Source of the DNA: an uncultured Flavobacteriales bacterium
GTDB taxonomy: Bacteria; Bacteroidota; Bacteroidia; Flavobacteriales_D; Crocinitomicaceae
Direction of reading: 5' to 3'
Assembly: GCA_903879765.1 (NCBI GenBank)
Contig: CAIRMS010000019.1
Span: forward strand, 1 to 36,198
Length of the DNA: 36,198 bases
Of this stretch, positions 8,322 through 16,245 are shown piece by piece (the first letter of the stretch is position 1; every line of letters begins with the position of its first letter). The position numbers and the translations under genes were made by a program. The notes beneath the pieces were generated by a model that saw nothing but the letters and a program-made list of their open reading frames with translations, was not told the DNA's origin and ran no database searches.

Positions 8322-9419
8322 ATGAAACTCGTTTCACTTTTCCTTTTATCATTTTTCGCCTCGTTGGGATTTGCTCAAACGGAATTACAGCGTATGGAAG
8401 AAGCCTTAAACGAACATTTATTGACTTTTCGCGGTGCAAAAACAGATGAAGAAATGGACCGTTTAAACGGTGTTTTCAAAAAAGAGATGGAAGCCTTTCT
8501 TAAAAAGGATGGCGCTTTTGAGTATCCATTTACCCTTTTAAAAACAGTTGCTGTATTAGATAGCGATGATAAACTTGTTCGGATCATCAACTGGAACATT
8601 GAATACACCGATTATTCTTACAGTTACGGCGGATTTGTTTTGAAAAAAGAAGAAGGGAAAGAAAAAGTAACAGTTACTGAATTAATCGATAAACTCGATC
8701 CTTACACTCCTAAGCCGGAGGGAATTATTGATGCGAAAAATTGGTACGGAGCTCTTTATTACAAGATAATTCCATTCGGACACCACGGTAAAACAGAGTA
8801 TTTATTGGTGGGATGGGATGGCGGAACAACCGGAAGTAACTTTAAGTTAATCGATGTGCTCACCTTTTCAGGTAACACCCCGAAATTTGGTAGTCCTGTC
8901 TTTAAGTCGAACCGAACAACCTTAAAACGAGTGGTCTTTGAATATTCAAATCTTTCGAACATGAGTTTGAGATTCGACCCAAAAAAAAGCCGAATTGTTT
9001 TTGACCATTTGTCCCCTGAATCACCTGCTTTGGAAGGAGTTTATTCCTACTATATTCCTGATATGAGTTACGATGCATACCGCTATGATTTCGACGCGGA
9101 AAATTGGGTGCTTCAAGAAGATGTTATCATGACAAATCCTGATGAGGGAAAGGAGGACAAATCGTTCTACACCTTAAATACAAGAACAGGAAAAGTTGAG
9201 AAAAACCGAATGAATGCCAATTGGATAAGTCCGCAAGATTCCGAAGTTGAATCGAATGGCACACATGTAGCACGTACGGAAGATCCCCAACAAGAACAGA
9301 GCAATCCAGAAGTTTTAAACTTTCCGAAAGTGTCGCGTTTGAAAAGAAGACGGTACCATAATCCTGAAATGATGACAGATGATCGGGACAAAAAAAACAA
9401 AAAAACCACAAAAAACTAA
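8322..9419 (+). CDS. Unknown exported protein, translationally coupled to cvfB-like gene
   Basis: A 365-residue protein with a clear signal peptide (MKLVSLFLLSFFASLGFAQ) and no domain I can name. The mature part contains conserved-looking blocks such as NWYGALYYKIIPF and LLVGWDGG, typical of a beta-rich periplasmic protein; the last 40 residues are polar and strongly basic (RLKRRR, then KKNKKTTKN), probably disordered. Its stop codon overlaps the start of the next gene in a TAATG junction (9417-9421), so expression of the two is probably coupled although one product is exported and the other should be cytoplasmic. No good promoter box was found in the 39-base gap after rpe, so read-through from rpe is possible. 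Function unknown. Confidence 0.8.
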   Translation: MKLVSLFLLSFFASLGFAQTELQRMEEALNEHLLTFRGAKTDEEMDRLNGVFKKEMEAFLKKDGAFEYPFTLLKTVAVLDSDDKLVRIINWNIEYTDYSYSYGGFVLKKEEGKEKVTVTELIDKLDPYTPKPEGIIDAKNWYGALYYKIIPFGHHGKTEYLLVGWDGGTTGSNFKLIDVLTFSGNTPKFGSPVFKSNRTTLKRVVFEYSNLSNMSLRFDPKKSRIVFDHLSPESPALEGVYSYYIPDMSYDAYRYDFDAENWVLQEDVIMTNPDEGKEDKSFYTLNTRTGKVEKNRMNANWISPQDSEVESNGTHVARTEDPQQEQSNPEVLNFPKVSRLKRRRYHNPEMMTDDRDKKNKKTTKN

Positions 9420-10246
9420 TGCAATTAGGAAGAATCAATCAATTGACGATTAAACGTTTTGCCCCTCCTGGTGCATACTTAATCGACTTGCAAGACAACG
9501 AAGTTTTATTGCCGAATAAATACATTTTACCTGAACACGAGGAAGGCAGTATTGTCGATGTTTTTGTGATGAAGGATTCTGAAAACCGCATTGTCTGCAC
9601 GACAGAGGTTCCCTACATCTTATTGGGTGAATGCCGGTACTTGGAAGTGATTCATGTCAATCCATATGGTGCCTTTGTTGACTGGGGATTGGACAAAGAC
9701 TTACTTGTCCCTTTCAGTGAGCAACTTCATCGATTGGAGCAAGAAGAGAAATACTTATTCACCTTACGTTACGATTTTGAAACGGATCGTCTTTTTGGCA
9801 GCATGAAAGTGCGCAAAGTATTGGACTTGTGTGAGGACCAAGAAATGGTGGGTCAGGCTGTTGATTTGTTAATCTGCGAAGAAGGTCAACTCGGACGAAA
9901 TGTGATTGTGAACAATCGCTACGAAGGCTTGATTTTCAAGAATCAGCAAACGAAGATTCTCGAGCGCGGACAAGAAACCAAAGGTTATGTTAGTGTTGTT
10001 CGACCGGATGGAAAATTAGACATTCGTCTCGAGCCGATTACATTTGAAAAATACGACGAAGCATCCCAATTTATCTTGGATGAATTGACGAAAGTGAAAA
10101 TTCTTCCCTTGTGTGACAGCTCCTCACCAGAAGAAATCAGAGCACAATTAGGAATGAGTAAAAAAACGTTCAAACAAGCCATCGGAAAATTATACCGATG
10201 GAAAAAAATCATCATCAAGGATGATTCCATTGAACTAATAGGCTAG
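9419..10246 (+). CDS. CvfB-like S1-domain RNA-binding protein
   Basis: A 275-residue protein matching the CvfB/YitL family: tandem S1-like OB-fold domains followed by a winged-helix C terminus. The opening segment GRINQLTIKRFAPPGAYLID is characteristic, as is VNPYGAFVDWGLDKDLLVP (about 80-98) in the next S1 unit; the C terminus (SSPEEIRAQLGMSKKTFKQA, then LYRWKKIIIKDD) is the winged helix. Staphylococcal CvfB binds RNA and affects virulence gene expression; in this organism the RNA targets are unknown. The start ATG shares a base with the stop of the exported protein gene upstream. Its stop is directly followed by the stop of the convergent AIM24-family gene with no bases between. Confidence 0.88.
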   Translation: MQLGRINQLTIKRFAPPGAYLIDLQDNEVLLPNKYILPEHEEGSIVDVFVMKDSENRIVCTTEVPYILLGECRYLEVIHVNPYGAFVDWGLDKDLLVPFSEQLHRLEQEEKYLFTLRYDFETDRLFGSMKVRKVLDLCEDQEMVGQAVDLLICEEGQLGRNVIVNNRYEGLIFKNQQTKILERGQETKGYVSVVRPDGKLDIRLEPITFEKYDEASQFILDELTKVKILPLCDSSSPEEIRAQLGMSKKTFKQAIGKLYRWKKIIIKDDSIELIG

Positions 10247-11017
10247 TTAAACGCCCAGTCTTCCTAATATACTTCCCTCCTCTTTACGTGGCCCTACTCC
10301 GTATGATAAAATACGTGAAGCCAATCGTGAAATCGGCAAAGTTTGTAACCATACCTCTCCTGGACCTTTCAGCGTAGCGAAGAACATTCCTTCACCACCG
10401 AATAAAGTATTTTTTACTCCTCCGACAAACTGAATATCGTAATCAATGCTTTTGGTGTACGCGACAATACATCCAGTGTCTACGCGAAGAACTTCACCTG
10501 GACTCAAGGTTTTTTTCATCACGTGTCCACCAGCGTGACAAAACGCCATTCCGTCGCCTTCTAATTTCTGCATGATAAATCCTTCGCCACCGAATAAACC
10601 TGTTCCCAATTTCCTTTGGAATTCAATCCCAATTGCCACTCCTTTTGCCGCACACAAAAAGGCATCTTTCTGACAAATGATTTTACCATCGTATTGCGCT
10701 AAATCAATCGGGATGATTTTTCCGGGATAAGGTGAAGCAAAGGCAACTTTTGCTTTTCCAAATCCTTCATGTGTAAAAGCGGTCATAAATAGACTCTCTC
10801 CCGTTAGTAAGCGTTTTCCAGCATTAAATAACTTTCCCATGAATCCATTCTGATGTTCAGAACCATCTCCGAAAATGGTTTCCATTTTAATTCCATCACT
10901 CATGTACATAAATGCTCCCGCTTCTGCAATGGCTGTTTCTAGAGGATCAAGTTCAATTTCAACGTATTGCATTTCTTCTCCGTGGATGTAATAGTCAATT
11001 TCGTGATTCGTTTTCAT
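10247..11017 (-). CDS. AIM24 / TIGR00266 family protein
   Basis: A 256-residue Gly-rich, beta-rich protein of the TIGR00266/AIM24 family. Visible repeats of the family theme include [32 protein letters not shown] and [18 protein letters not shown], which form the double beta-helix-like core. The yeast relative AIM24 is mitochondrial; bacterial members have no settled biochemical role. It is a single-gene unit on the minus strand, with a -7 box 14 bases upstream of its ATG, and it abuts the stop of the convergent cvfB-like gene without an intervening terminator, so the two mRNAs may be antisense at their 3' ends. Confidence 0.9.
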   Translation of the reverse strand: MKTNHEIDYYIHGEEMQYVEIELDPLETAIAEAGAFMYMSDGIKMETIFGDGSEHQNGFMGKLFNAGKRLLTGESLFMTAFTHEGFGKAKVAFASPYPGKIIPIDLAQYDGKIICQKDAFLCAAKGVAIGIEFQRKLGTGLFGGEGFIMQKLEGDGMAFCHAGGHVMKKTLSPGEVLRVDTGCIVAYTKSIDYDIQFVGGVKNTLFGGEGMFFATLKGPGEVWLQTLPISRLASRILSYGVGPRKEEGSILGRLGV

Positions 11018-11031
11018 GGTGATTTTTTTAT

Positions 11032-11039
11032 CAAAATTA
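11032..11039 (-). promoter_or_regulatory. -7 promoter box of the AIM24-family gene
   Basis: Minus-strand TAATTTTG, an exact match to TAnnTTTG, 14 bases before the ATG at 11017. A well spaced -33 TTTG is not evident (a TTGTT lies about 26 bases further upstream). Confidence 0.5.
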
Positions 11040-11125
11040 ATCGGATTTCAGGAAAGAAAAATGAAAACAATAAAATGTTACTCGGATTATAATATTGTTT
11101 ACTTTTATCGTAAGAGGCAAAGCAT

Positions 11126-11479
11126 ATGGAAGACTTTCACGAACAACAAGGAGCACTAGATAGAGAATTAGAGCGATTCATTGAATTGCTTCATCAATTG
11201 TTACCGAAATACCATTCCCTTTTGAAGAAGGAAGCACTGGAACAACACGAACTTGTTCGTTTAGGAGAAATCGAATCCTATTTGTTAAGTGTCAATTCTA
11301 AAATAATGAAAATCAAGGGTGAACTGGAACAAAATTTATTCGGAAAATCGTTGGACACCTATTACAAACTAAAAAATCAAGCGATTGAAGGAGATCCTCA
11401 ATCACGCCTAAAAATGGAAAAAATGCGGGATGCTTTCTCAGAAGCGCTGCAAGCTGGTGACATCATCAACTTGAACTAG
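11126..11479 (+). CDS. Small helical (coiled-coil) protein of unknown function
   Basis: A 117-residue, almost entirely helical protein rich in Leu, Glu and Lys (ELERFIELLHQLLPKYHSLL near the N terminus, then EIESYLLSVNSKIMKIKGEL). No signal peptide, membrane segment or metal motif is visible, so it is probably cytoplasmic. I recognise no family. It lies between the divergent AIM24 gene and gpsA, which has its own promoter box. Possible but imperfect -7 boxes (TAATATTG at 11090, TACTTTTA at 11100) precede it. Codon use and AT content look like its neighbours, so I think it is a real gene. Confidence 0.65.
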   Translation: MEDFHEQQGALDRELERFIELLHQLLPKYHSLLKKEALEQHELVRLGEIESYLLSVNSKIMKIKGELEQNLFGKSLDTYYKLKNQAIEGDPQSRLKMEKMRDAFSEALQAGDIINLN

Positions 11480-11514
11480 TTCGATTAATGGCAATCTTTT
11501 CCATCAAACTTTTC

Positions 11515-11522
11515 TATTTTTG
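11515..11522 (+). promoter_or_regulatory. -7 promoter box of gpsA
   Basis: TATTTTTG, an exact TAnnTTTG match, ending only 5 bases before the gpsA ATG (11528). Transcription would then begin at or next to the start codon, giving a leaderless mRNA. Confidence 0.55.
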
Positions 11523-11527
11523 CAGCG

Positions 11528-12526
11528 ATGAACACATCTAAACGAATTGCCGTAATTGGCGGAGGTAGCTGGGCAACAGCCATTGTAAAATTACTCTGCA
11601 ACACACAAGAAAAAGTAAACTGGTGGATGAGAGGCGAAGAATCTGTTTCTCACATCCTTCAGTATAAACACAATCCAAAATATTTACAATCTGTTGAATT
11701 GAATTTATCTAGGTTGCATGTCTCAACCGATTTAACGGATATCATTCAATCTTCGGATGTTGTTATTATCGCTACGCCATCTGCATTTTTAACCGAAACT
11801 TTCGCGCATATTTCGGATGATTTATTTCATGATAAAATCGTTTTTTCTGCGGTTAAAGGAATCATTCCAGAATTCAATGCCATTCCTGCTCGTTTTATTC
11901 ATAAAACACTTGGTGTTCCTTATGAAAAAATAGGGATTATTTGCGGTCCGTGTCATGCAGAAGAAGTTGCACTTGAACGCTTATCCTACCTAACAATTGC
12001 GTGTAGCGATCAATCCATTGCAGGACACATGGCTGAAGCGTTGTCTTGTCGCTACATTAAAACCACACTATCCGACGACTTATTCGGAACGGAAATTTCT
12101 GCCGTATTAAAAAACGTATATGCCCTTGCCGCTGGAATTTGTCACGGTGTAGGATACGGCGACAACTTTCAAGCTGTTTTAATCTCGAATGCGATTCAAG
12201 AAATTGAACGATTTATTGATGTAGTGAGTCCAGTTCACCGAGACACCAAGTCGAGTGCCTATTTAGGAGATTTGTTAGTGACCGCTTATTCTAATTTCTC
12301 CCGTAACCGAACTTTCGGATTCATGATAGGAAAAGGATATTCTGTTAAATCCGCACAATTAGAGATGAATATGATTGCAGAAGGATATTATGCGACGAAT
12401 AGTTTAAGCGAAATAAATAAGAAATTTGACGTTGATATGCCCATCTTAAATGCCGTCTATCGTATTTTGTATGAAGGAAAAACTCCTGCTATTGAAATGA
12501 ATTTACTTGCTGAAAAATTATCTTAA
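11528..12526 (+). CDS. gpsA: NAD(P)H-dependent glycerol-3-phosphate dehydrogenase
   Basis: A 332-residue enzyme reducing dihydroxyacetone phosphate to sn-glycerol 3-phosphate for phospholipid synthesis. The N-terminal Rossmann motif IAVIGGGSWATAIVKLL (7-23), the SAVKGI segment that carries the conserved Lys, the GPCHAEEVALE block (about 140) and the C-terminal LKNVYALAAGICHGVGYGDN catalytic segment identify GpsA. Length is as expected. It is followed after 11 bases by an aspartate kinase gene, suggesting cotranscription without an obvious metabolic link. Confidence 0.96.
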   Translation: MNTSKRIAVIGGGSWATAIVKLLCNTQEKVNWWMRGEESVSHILQYKHNPKYLQSVELNLSRLHVSTDLTDIIQSSDVVIIATPSAFLTETFAHISDDLFHDKIVFSAVKGIIPEFNAIPARFIHKTLGVPYEKIGIICGPCHAEEVALERLSYLTIACSDQSIAGHMAEALSCRYIKTTLSDDLFGTEISAVLKNVYALAAGICHGVGYGDNFQAVLISNAIQEIERFIDVVSPVHRDTKSSAYLGDLLVTAYSNFSRNRTFGFMIGKGYSVKSAQLEMNMIAEGYYATNSLSEINKKFDVDMPILNAVYRILYEGKTPAIEMNLLAEKLS

Positions 12527-12537
12527 AATCAGACCCA

Positions 12538-13803
12538 ATGCTTGTTTTTAAATTTGGAGGAGCATCCGTGAAAGATGCCGATGCTATTCGAAATGTTGCT
12601 TCCATTCTATCACTTTATCCCGGAAAGAAACTCACTGTCGTTGTTTCTGCGATGGGCAAATCAACGAATAAACTAGAAGAAATCGTTGATGCATTGGAAA
12701 GTAAAAACCATAAATTATTTGTTGGATTAGTCGATGAATTAGAATCCTTTCACATGGACATCATGGCTGCATTGTTTCCGGAAAGACATTTTAAAATCTA
12801 TCAAACCATTGAGGAACTTTTCGAATCATTAAGAACGCGTTTTGAAGCTGTTTTTTCGGAGAATAAGAGTTTTGAGTACGATCAAATTGTTTCCCTAGGA
12901 GAAGTATTGTCCTCTCAAATTGTTAGTGCCTATTTAATCGATCAAGATTTTTCTGTGAAATGGATGGATGCCAGGAAATTGATTCGTACCGATCACACCT
13001 ATCAGGAAGGAAAAGTGGATTGGAAGAAGACGGAACAGCTGGTAAAAGAAAGAATGTTACCAGCTTTCGACGAAGCAGACATCCTTTTAACACAAGGATT
13101 CATGGGTCATACTCCCGAAGGATTCACCACCACCTTAGGACGAGAGGGTTCTGATTACACGGCAGGCATTCTTGCTTATTGCGGTCTGGCGGATAGCGTT
13201 ACTATTTGGAAAGATGTTCCGGGCATGTTAAATGCTGATCCGAAATACTTTTCGAACACGAAAAAATTAGAAGCGATTTCATTCAAAGAAGCAATTGAAT
13301 TGTCATATTATGGCGCAAGTGTCATCCATCCGAAAACAATTCAACCGTTGCAAAATCGGAACATTCCATTGTTTGTGAAATCATTTCTTGATCCGAAAGC
13401 AGATGGGACGGCCATTCAAGCATCTTCGAGTTATGACCATTTGATTCCGTCATATATTTTTAAATTTGACCAAGTCTTATACTCCTTTACACCGAAAGAT
13501 TTTTCATTTATTGTTGAAGAAAATTTGAGTGTGATCTTCGGAAAACTCTCTGCAATGAATGTTAAAATTAACCTCATGCAAAATTCAGCTTTAAGTTTCT
13601 CGATATTAACGGATCAGAAAAAATTGAAAAAAGATGAACTTCTTGCTTTGTTTCAAGATGACTATGAAGTGAAGTACAACGAAAACCTTAGTTTGGTGAC
13701 GATTCGTCATTACGATGAACAAACCATCGAGCAAGTCACGGAAGGAAAAGAAATCATCCTTCAACAGCGGACCAGACACACAGCCCGATTTGTGCTAAAA
13801 TAA
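12538..13803 (+). CDS. Aspartate kinase
   Basis: A 421-residue monofunctional aspartokinase, the first step of Lys/Thr/Met synthesis. The N terminus has the kinase signature KFGGASVKDADAI (5-17; most other phyla have KFGGTS), the middle has QGFMGHTPEGFTTTLGREGSDYTA and a VWKDVPGMLNADPK-type loop, and the C-terminal hundred residues look like ACT regulatory sequence (SVIFGKLSAMNVKINLMQNS). There is no homoserine dehydrogenase fusion. Which end product regulates it (lysine or threonine) cannot be told. It is 11 bases downstream of gpsA and followed by a weak hairpin. Confidence 0.93.
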   Translation: MLVFKFGGASVKDADAIRNVASILSLYPGKKLTVVVSAMGKSTNKLEEIVDALESKNHKLFVGLVDELESFHMDIMAALFPERHFKIYQTIEELFESLRTRFEAVFSENKSFEYDQIVSLGEVLSSQIVSAYLIDQDFSVKWMDARKLIRTDHTYQEGKVDWKKTEQLVKERMLPAFDEADILLTQGFMGHTPEGFTTTLGREGSDYTAGILAYCGLADSVTIWKDVPGMLNADPKYFSNTKKLEAISFKEAIELSYYGASVIHPKTIQPLQNRNIPLFVKSFLDPKADGTAIQASSSYDHLIPSYIFKFDQVLYSFTPKDFSFIVEENLSVIFGKLSAMNVKINLMQNSALSFSILTDQKKLKKDELLALFQDDYEVKYNENLSLVTIRHYDEQTIEQVTEGKEIILQQRTRHTARFVLK

Positions 13804-13809
13804 GTGGTA

Positions 13810-13839
13810 AATACCCTAAAAGCGGTATTCCTATTTTTC
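13810..13839 (+). terminator. Possible weak terminator after the aspartate kinase gene
   Basis: Inverted repeat AATACC (13810-13815) / GGTATT (13824-13829) with an 8-base loop, followed by CCTATTTTT. Short stem with an interrupted T run, so efficiency is doubtful. Confidence 0.4.
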
Positions 13840-13850
13840 TAAAATGAATG

Positions 13851-13858
13851 TAATTTTG
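13851..13858 (+). promoter_or_regulatory. -7 promoter box of feoA
   Basis: TAATTTTG, an exact TAnnTTTG match, ending 4 bases before the feoA ATG at 13863, again predicting an almost leaderless transcript. No Fur-like palindrome was identified nearby. Confidence 0.55.
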
Positions 13859-13862
13859 TCGC

Positions 13863-14087
13863 ATGATGAATACATTGAATCATGTTGAATTGCGTCAAGT
13901 TGTGGAAATTGTTTCCGTTGACCACTCACCTATTTCCTCTAAGTTAACGGAAATGGGACTGGTTGCAGGACAACTAATCACTACCTTATTCCGGGCTCCA
14001 TTTGGAGATCCTATTGCAATTGAACTGAATGGAACGGTTCTTTCCCTTCGTTTGGAGGAAGCGCAATTTATTGAAGTAAAAGCGTAA
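13863..14087 (+). CDS. feoA: FeoA family protein
   Basis: A 74-residue SH3-like FeoA protein, the cytosolic accessory of the FeoB ferrous iron transporter. The family pattern is visible: a short N-terminal strand-helix with SSKLTEMGLVAGQLI (22-36) and the beta-rich end FGDPIAIELNGTVLSLRLEEAQFIEV. Length matches family size. It is 33 bases upstream of feoB and is the first gene of a ferrous iron uptake set. An adjacent second ATG (13866) could be the true start without affecting the domain. Confidence 0.93.
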   Translation: MMNTLNHVELRQVVEIVSVDHSPISSKLTEMGLVAGQLITTLFRAPFGDPIAIELNGTVLSLRLEEAQFIEVKA

Positions 14088-14106
14088 TGCTTTGACTCAA
14101 AATTAA

Positions 14107-14114
14107 TAAGTTTG
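14107..14114 (+). promoter_or_regulatory. -7 promoter box in front of feoB
   Basis: TAAGTTTG, an exact TAnnTTTG match, ending 6 bases before the feoB ATG at 14121. A TTTG at 14091-14094 is only 12 bases upstream, too close for a canonical -33 box, so this may be a weak secondary start within the feo unit. Confidence 0.4.
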
Positions 14115-14120
14115 CAAACC

Positions 14121-16073
14121 ATGAAAATTGCGTTACTCGGCAACCCGAATACAGGTAAAAGCTCCGTATTTAATCTCTTGACAGGTTTGCGTCAGCAAGT
14201 TGGGAATTTCCCGGGTGTTACAGTAGACAAACGCAGTGGTTTTATTCAAATCAATCAAGTACAACACGAACTCATCGATTTTCCAGGAACGTATAGTATT
14301 TATCCACGTTCTAAAGAGGAAACAGTTGTTTTTGATGTACTATCTGACACGAAACATTCTCAGCACCCTGATCAAATTATCTTTGTTGTAGATGCGAGTA
14401 ACTTGCAACGTAATTTACTCTTCTTTACTCAAGTTTTTGATTTAGGAATTCCCTGTGTTTTGGTTTTAAATATGTGGGACCTTGCACAAAAAAAAGGCAT
14501 TACTATTTCCATCGAAGCATTAGAGAAATTGTTTCCAGGTGTTCCCATCGTTCAGTCGAATGCACGAGTTGGTCTTGGAAAGGATCGGATTCTGAAAGCC
14601 ATCGATTCGACTAAAGTTAAAGATTTAACATTCAAACCGTTTCTCGATTCGTTTCACTTATGTGAAATCGAAGATGTTCAATGCCAAAAACTGGAAGCAG
14701 AAAACCGTCTTCAAAAAATTAAAACTTCATTAACAAAAGTGGTTGAGACAAAAGTATTGGAGGGAGAAAACTTTTCTCGAAAAATTGATCGAATTTTAAT
14801 TCACCCTGTTTTTGGATACTTGATTTTTGCACTTGTCTTGATGGTCATTTTTCAGTTCATCTTTTCGTTTGCAAATGCACCGATGAATTGGATTGACAAT
14901 TTATTTTCACACTTTTCTATTTGGAGTAGTGACTTAATTCCTGAGGGAATGGTGAATGATTTAATTTCACAAGGGATAATCCCAGGAATTGGGGGAGTCG
15001 TTGTGTTTGTTCCTCAGATTGCCATGCTTTTCTTTTTCATTTCTATATTGGAGGAAAGCGGTTATTTGTCGCGCGTGGTCTTCATCATGGACCGACTGAT
15101 GCGTCCCTTTGGATTGAACGGAAAAAGTGTCGTTCCATTAATGTCGAGTGTTGCATGTGCGATACCAGGAATTATGGCCACACGGACGATTTCCAATTGG
15201 AAAGAACGACTCATTACCATCCTAGTTGCGCCATTTATGAGTTGTAGCGCACGAATCCCCGTGTATACCTTGCTCATTTCTTTGGTGATTCCGAAAATGT
15301 ATTTATTTGGATTTATCAACCTTCAAGGAATCGTTCTCTTTGGATTATACAGTTTAGGAATTGTATTTGCTCTTTTGGTTTCTTTCCTTTTAAAGTTGTT
15401 CATCAAACAAAAAGAAAAAGGATTTCTCTTGTTAGAGCTACCTGACTACAAGAATCCACGCTGGGGAAATGTGTTCATCAACGTACTTGAAAAGGTGAAA
15501 ATATTTATTCTTGATGCCGGAAAAATCATTTTAGCGATTTCCATTATACTATGGTTTCTTGCGAGTTTTGGACCAGATATGGATGGAGCAGCACACGGAC
15601 TTAGTAAAACGCGCGCTTATCAGTCCATGTCGAAACAGGAACAGACGATTGCCATGGATGCATGTAAACTTTCCAATTCTTACATTGGCATTCTAGGAAA
15701 AGGAATGGAACCCATCATTGCTCCATTAGGATATGATTGGAAAATTGGTATTTCATTGATTACCTCGTTTGCCGCTAGGGAAGTTTTTGTTGGATCATTG
15801 GCAACTATTTATGCTGTGCAAGATGACGGCGGAAAGCAAACGTTGTTAATTGACAGAATGCGAAACGAAGTGAAAGCGGATGGGTCTCCGGTATTTACTT
15901 TGGCAAGTGGTGTTTCCTTAATGGTATTTTATGTATTCGCCATGCAATGTATGGCAACAATGGCTGTCGTAAAACGCGAAACGAATTCGTGGAAATGGCC
16001 GCTCATTCAACTCGCCTTTATGGGTGTATTGGCTTACTTCACTGCTTGGTTGACTTTCATCATCCTTTCTTAA
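14121..16073 (+). CDS. feoB: Ferrous iron transporter FeoB
   Basis: A 650-residue inner membrane Fe(II) transporter. The N-terminal G domain has G1 GNPNTGKS (7-14), switch I region VGNFPGVTVDKRSG, G3 DFPGTYS and G4 NMWD; the remainder has the Gate-type membrane segments, with MSSVACAIPGIMATRT in the first core and APFMSCSARIPVY in the next, the Cys-containing sites typical of FeoB. The ORF can be read nine bases further upstream from a TTG at 14112, but the ATG at 14121 fits family starts and the promoter box. FeoA lies upstream and a FeoB-associated small protein downstream. Confidence 0.97.
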   Translation: MKIALLGNPNTGKSSVFNLLTGLRQQVGNFPGVTVDKRSGFIQINQVQHELIDFPGTYSIYPRSKEETVVFDVLSDTKHSQHPDQIIFVVDASNLQRNLLFFTQVFDLGIPCVLVLNMWDLAQKKGITISIEALEKLFPGVPIVQSNARVGLGKDRILKAIDSTKVKDLTFKPFLDSFHLCEIEDVQCQKLEAENRLQKIKTSLTKVVETKVLEGENFSRKIDRILIHPVFGYLIFALVLMVIFQFIFSFANAPMNWIDNLFSHFSIWSSDLIPEGMVNDLISQGIIPGIGGVVVFVPQIAMLFFFISILEESGYLSRVVFIMDRLMRPFGLNGKSVVPLMSSVACAIPGIMATRTISNWKERLITILVAPFMSCSARIPVYTLLISLVIPKMYLFGFINLQGIVLFGLYSLGIVFALLVSFLLKLFIKQKEKGFLLLELPDYKNPRWGNVFINVLEKVKIFILDAGKIILAISIILWFLASFGPDMDGAAHGLSKTRAYQSMSKQEQTIAMDACKLSNSYIGILGKGMEPIIAPLGYDWKIGISLITSFAAREVFVGSLATIYAVQDDGGKQTLLIDRMRNEVKADGSPVFTLASGVSLMVFYVFAMQCMATMAVVKRETNSWKWPLIQLAFMGVLAYFTAWLTFIILS

Positions 16074-16103
16074 TTCGCGGATAAATCTTAAATTCGTTCA
16101 GAT

Positions 16104-16238
16104 ATGCAGCTATTAATCATTTTCCTTGCGCTTGGACTTTCTCTATTTTACATAGTAAGAAGGATTTGGAAACAATTTTCCAAAAAGAATTCCACGTGTG
16201 AAGGTTGCGCGTTGCATCAAACGATGACTAAAGAGTAA
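16104..16238 (+). CDS. FeoB-associated Cys-rich small membrane protein
   Basis: A 44-codon gene reading MQLLIIFLALGLSLFYIVRR, then about 24 polar residues ending TMTKE. It has one hydrophobic segment (2-18), a basic stop-transfer patch, and a C-terminal C32-x2-C35 motif in STCEGCALH, which is the layout of the FeoB-associated Cys-rich membrane protein family (Pfam FeoB_associated). Position right after feoB (30 bases) and 7 bases before corA supports the call. The CxxC may handle Fe(II) or be redox active; the role in other bacteria is not settled. TAAATTCG (16089-16096), one mismatch from the -7 box, lies 7 bases upstream. Confidence 0.85.
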   Translation: MQLLIIFLALGLSLFYIVRRIWKQFSKKNSTCEGCALHQTMTKE

Positions 16239-16245
16239 CAAGACT

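Noticed and set aside
14112-14120. TTG start for feoB adding three residues
   Set aside because: The TTG lies inside the -7 box TAAGTTTG, and the ATG at 14121 gives the normal FeoB N terminus.
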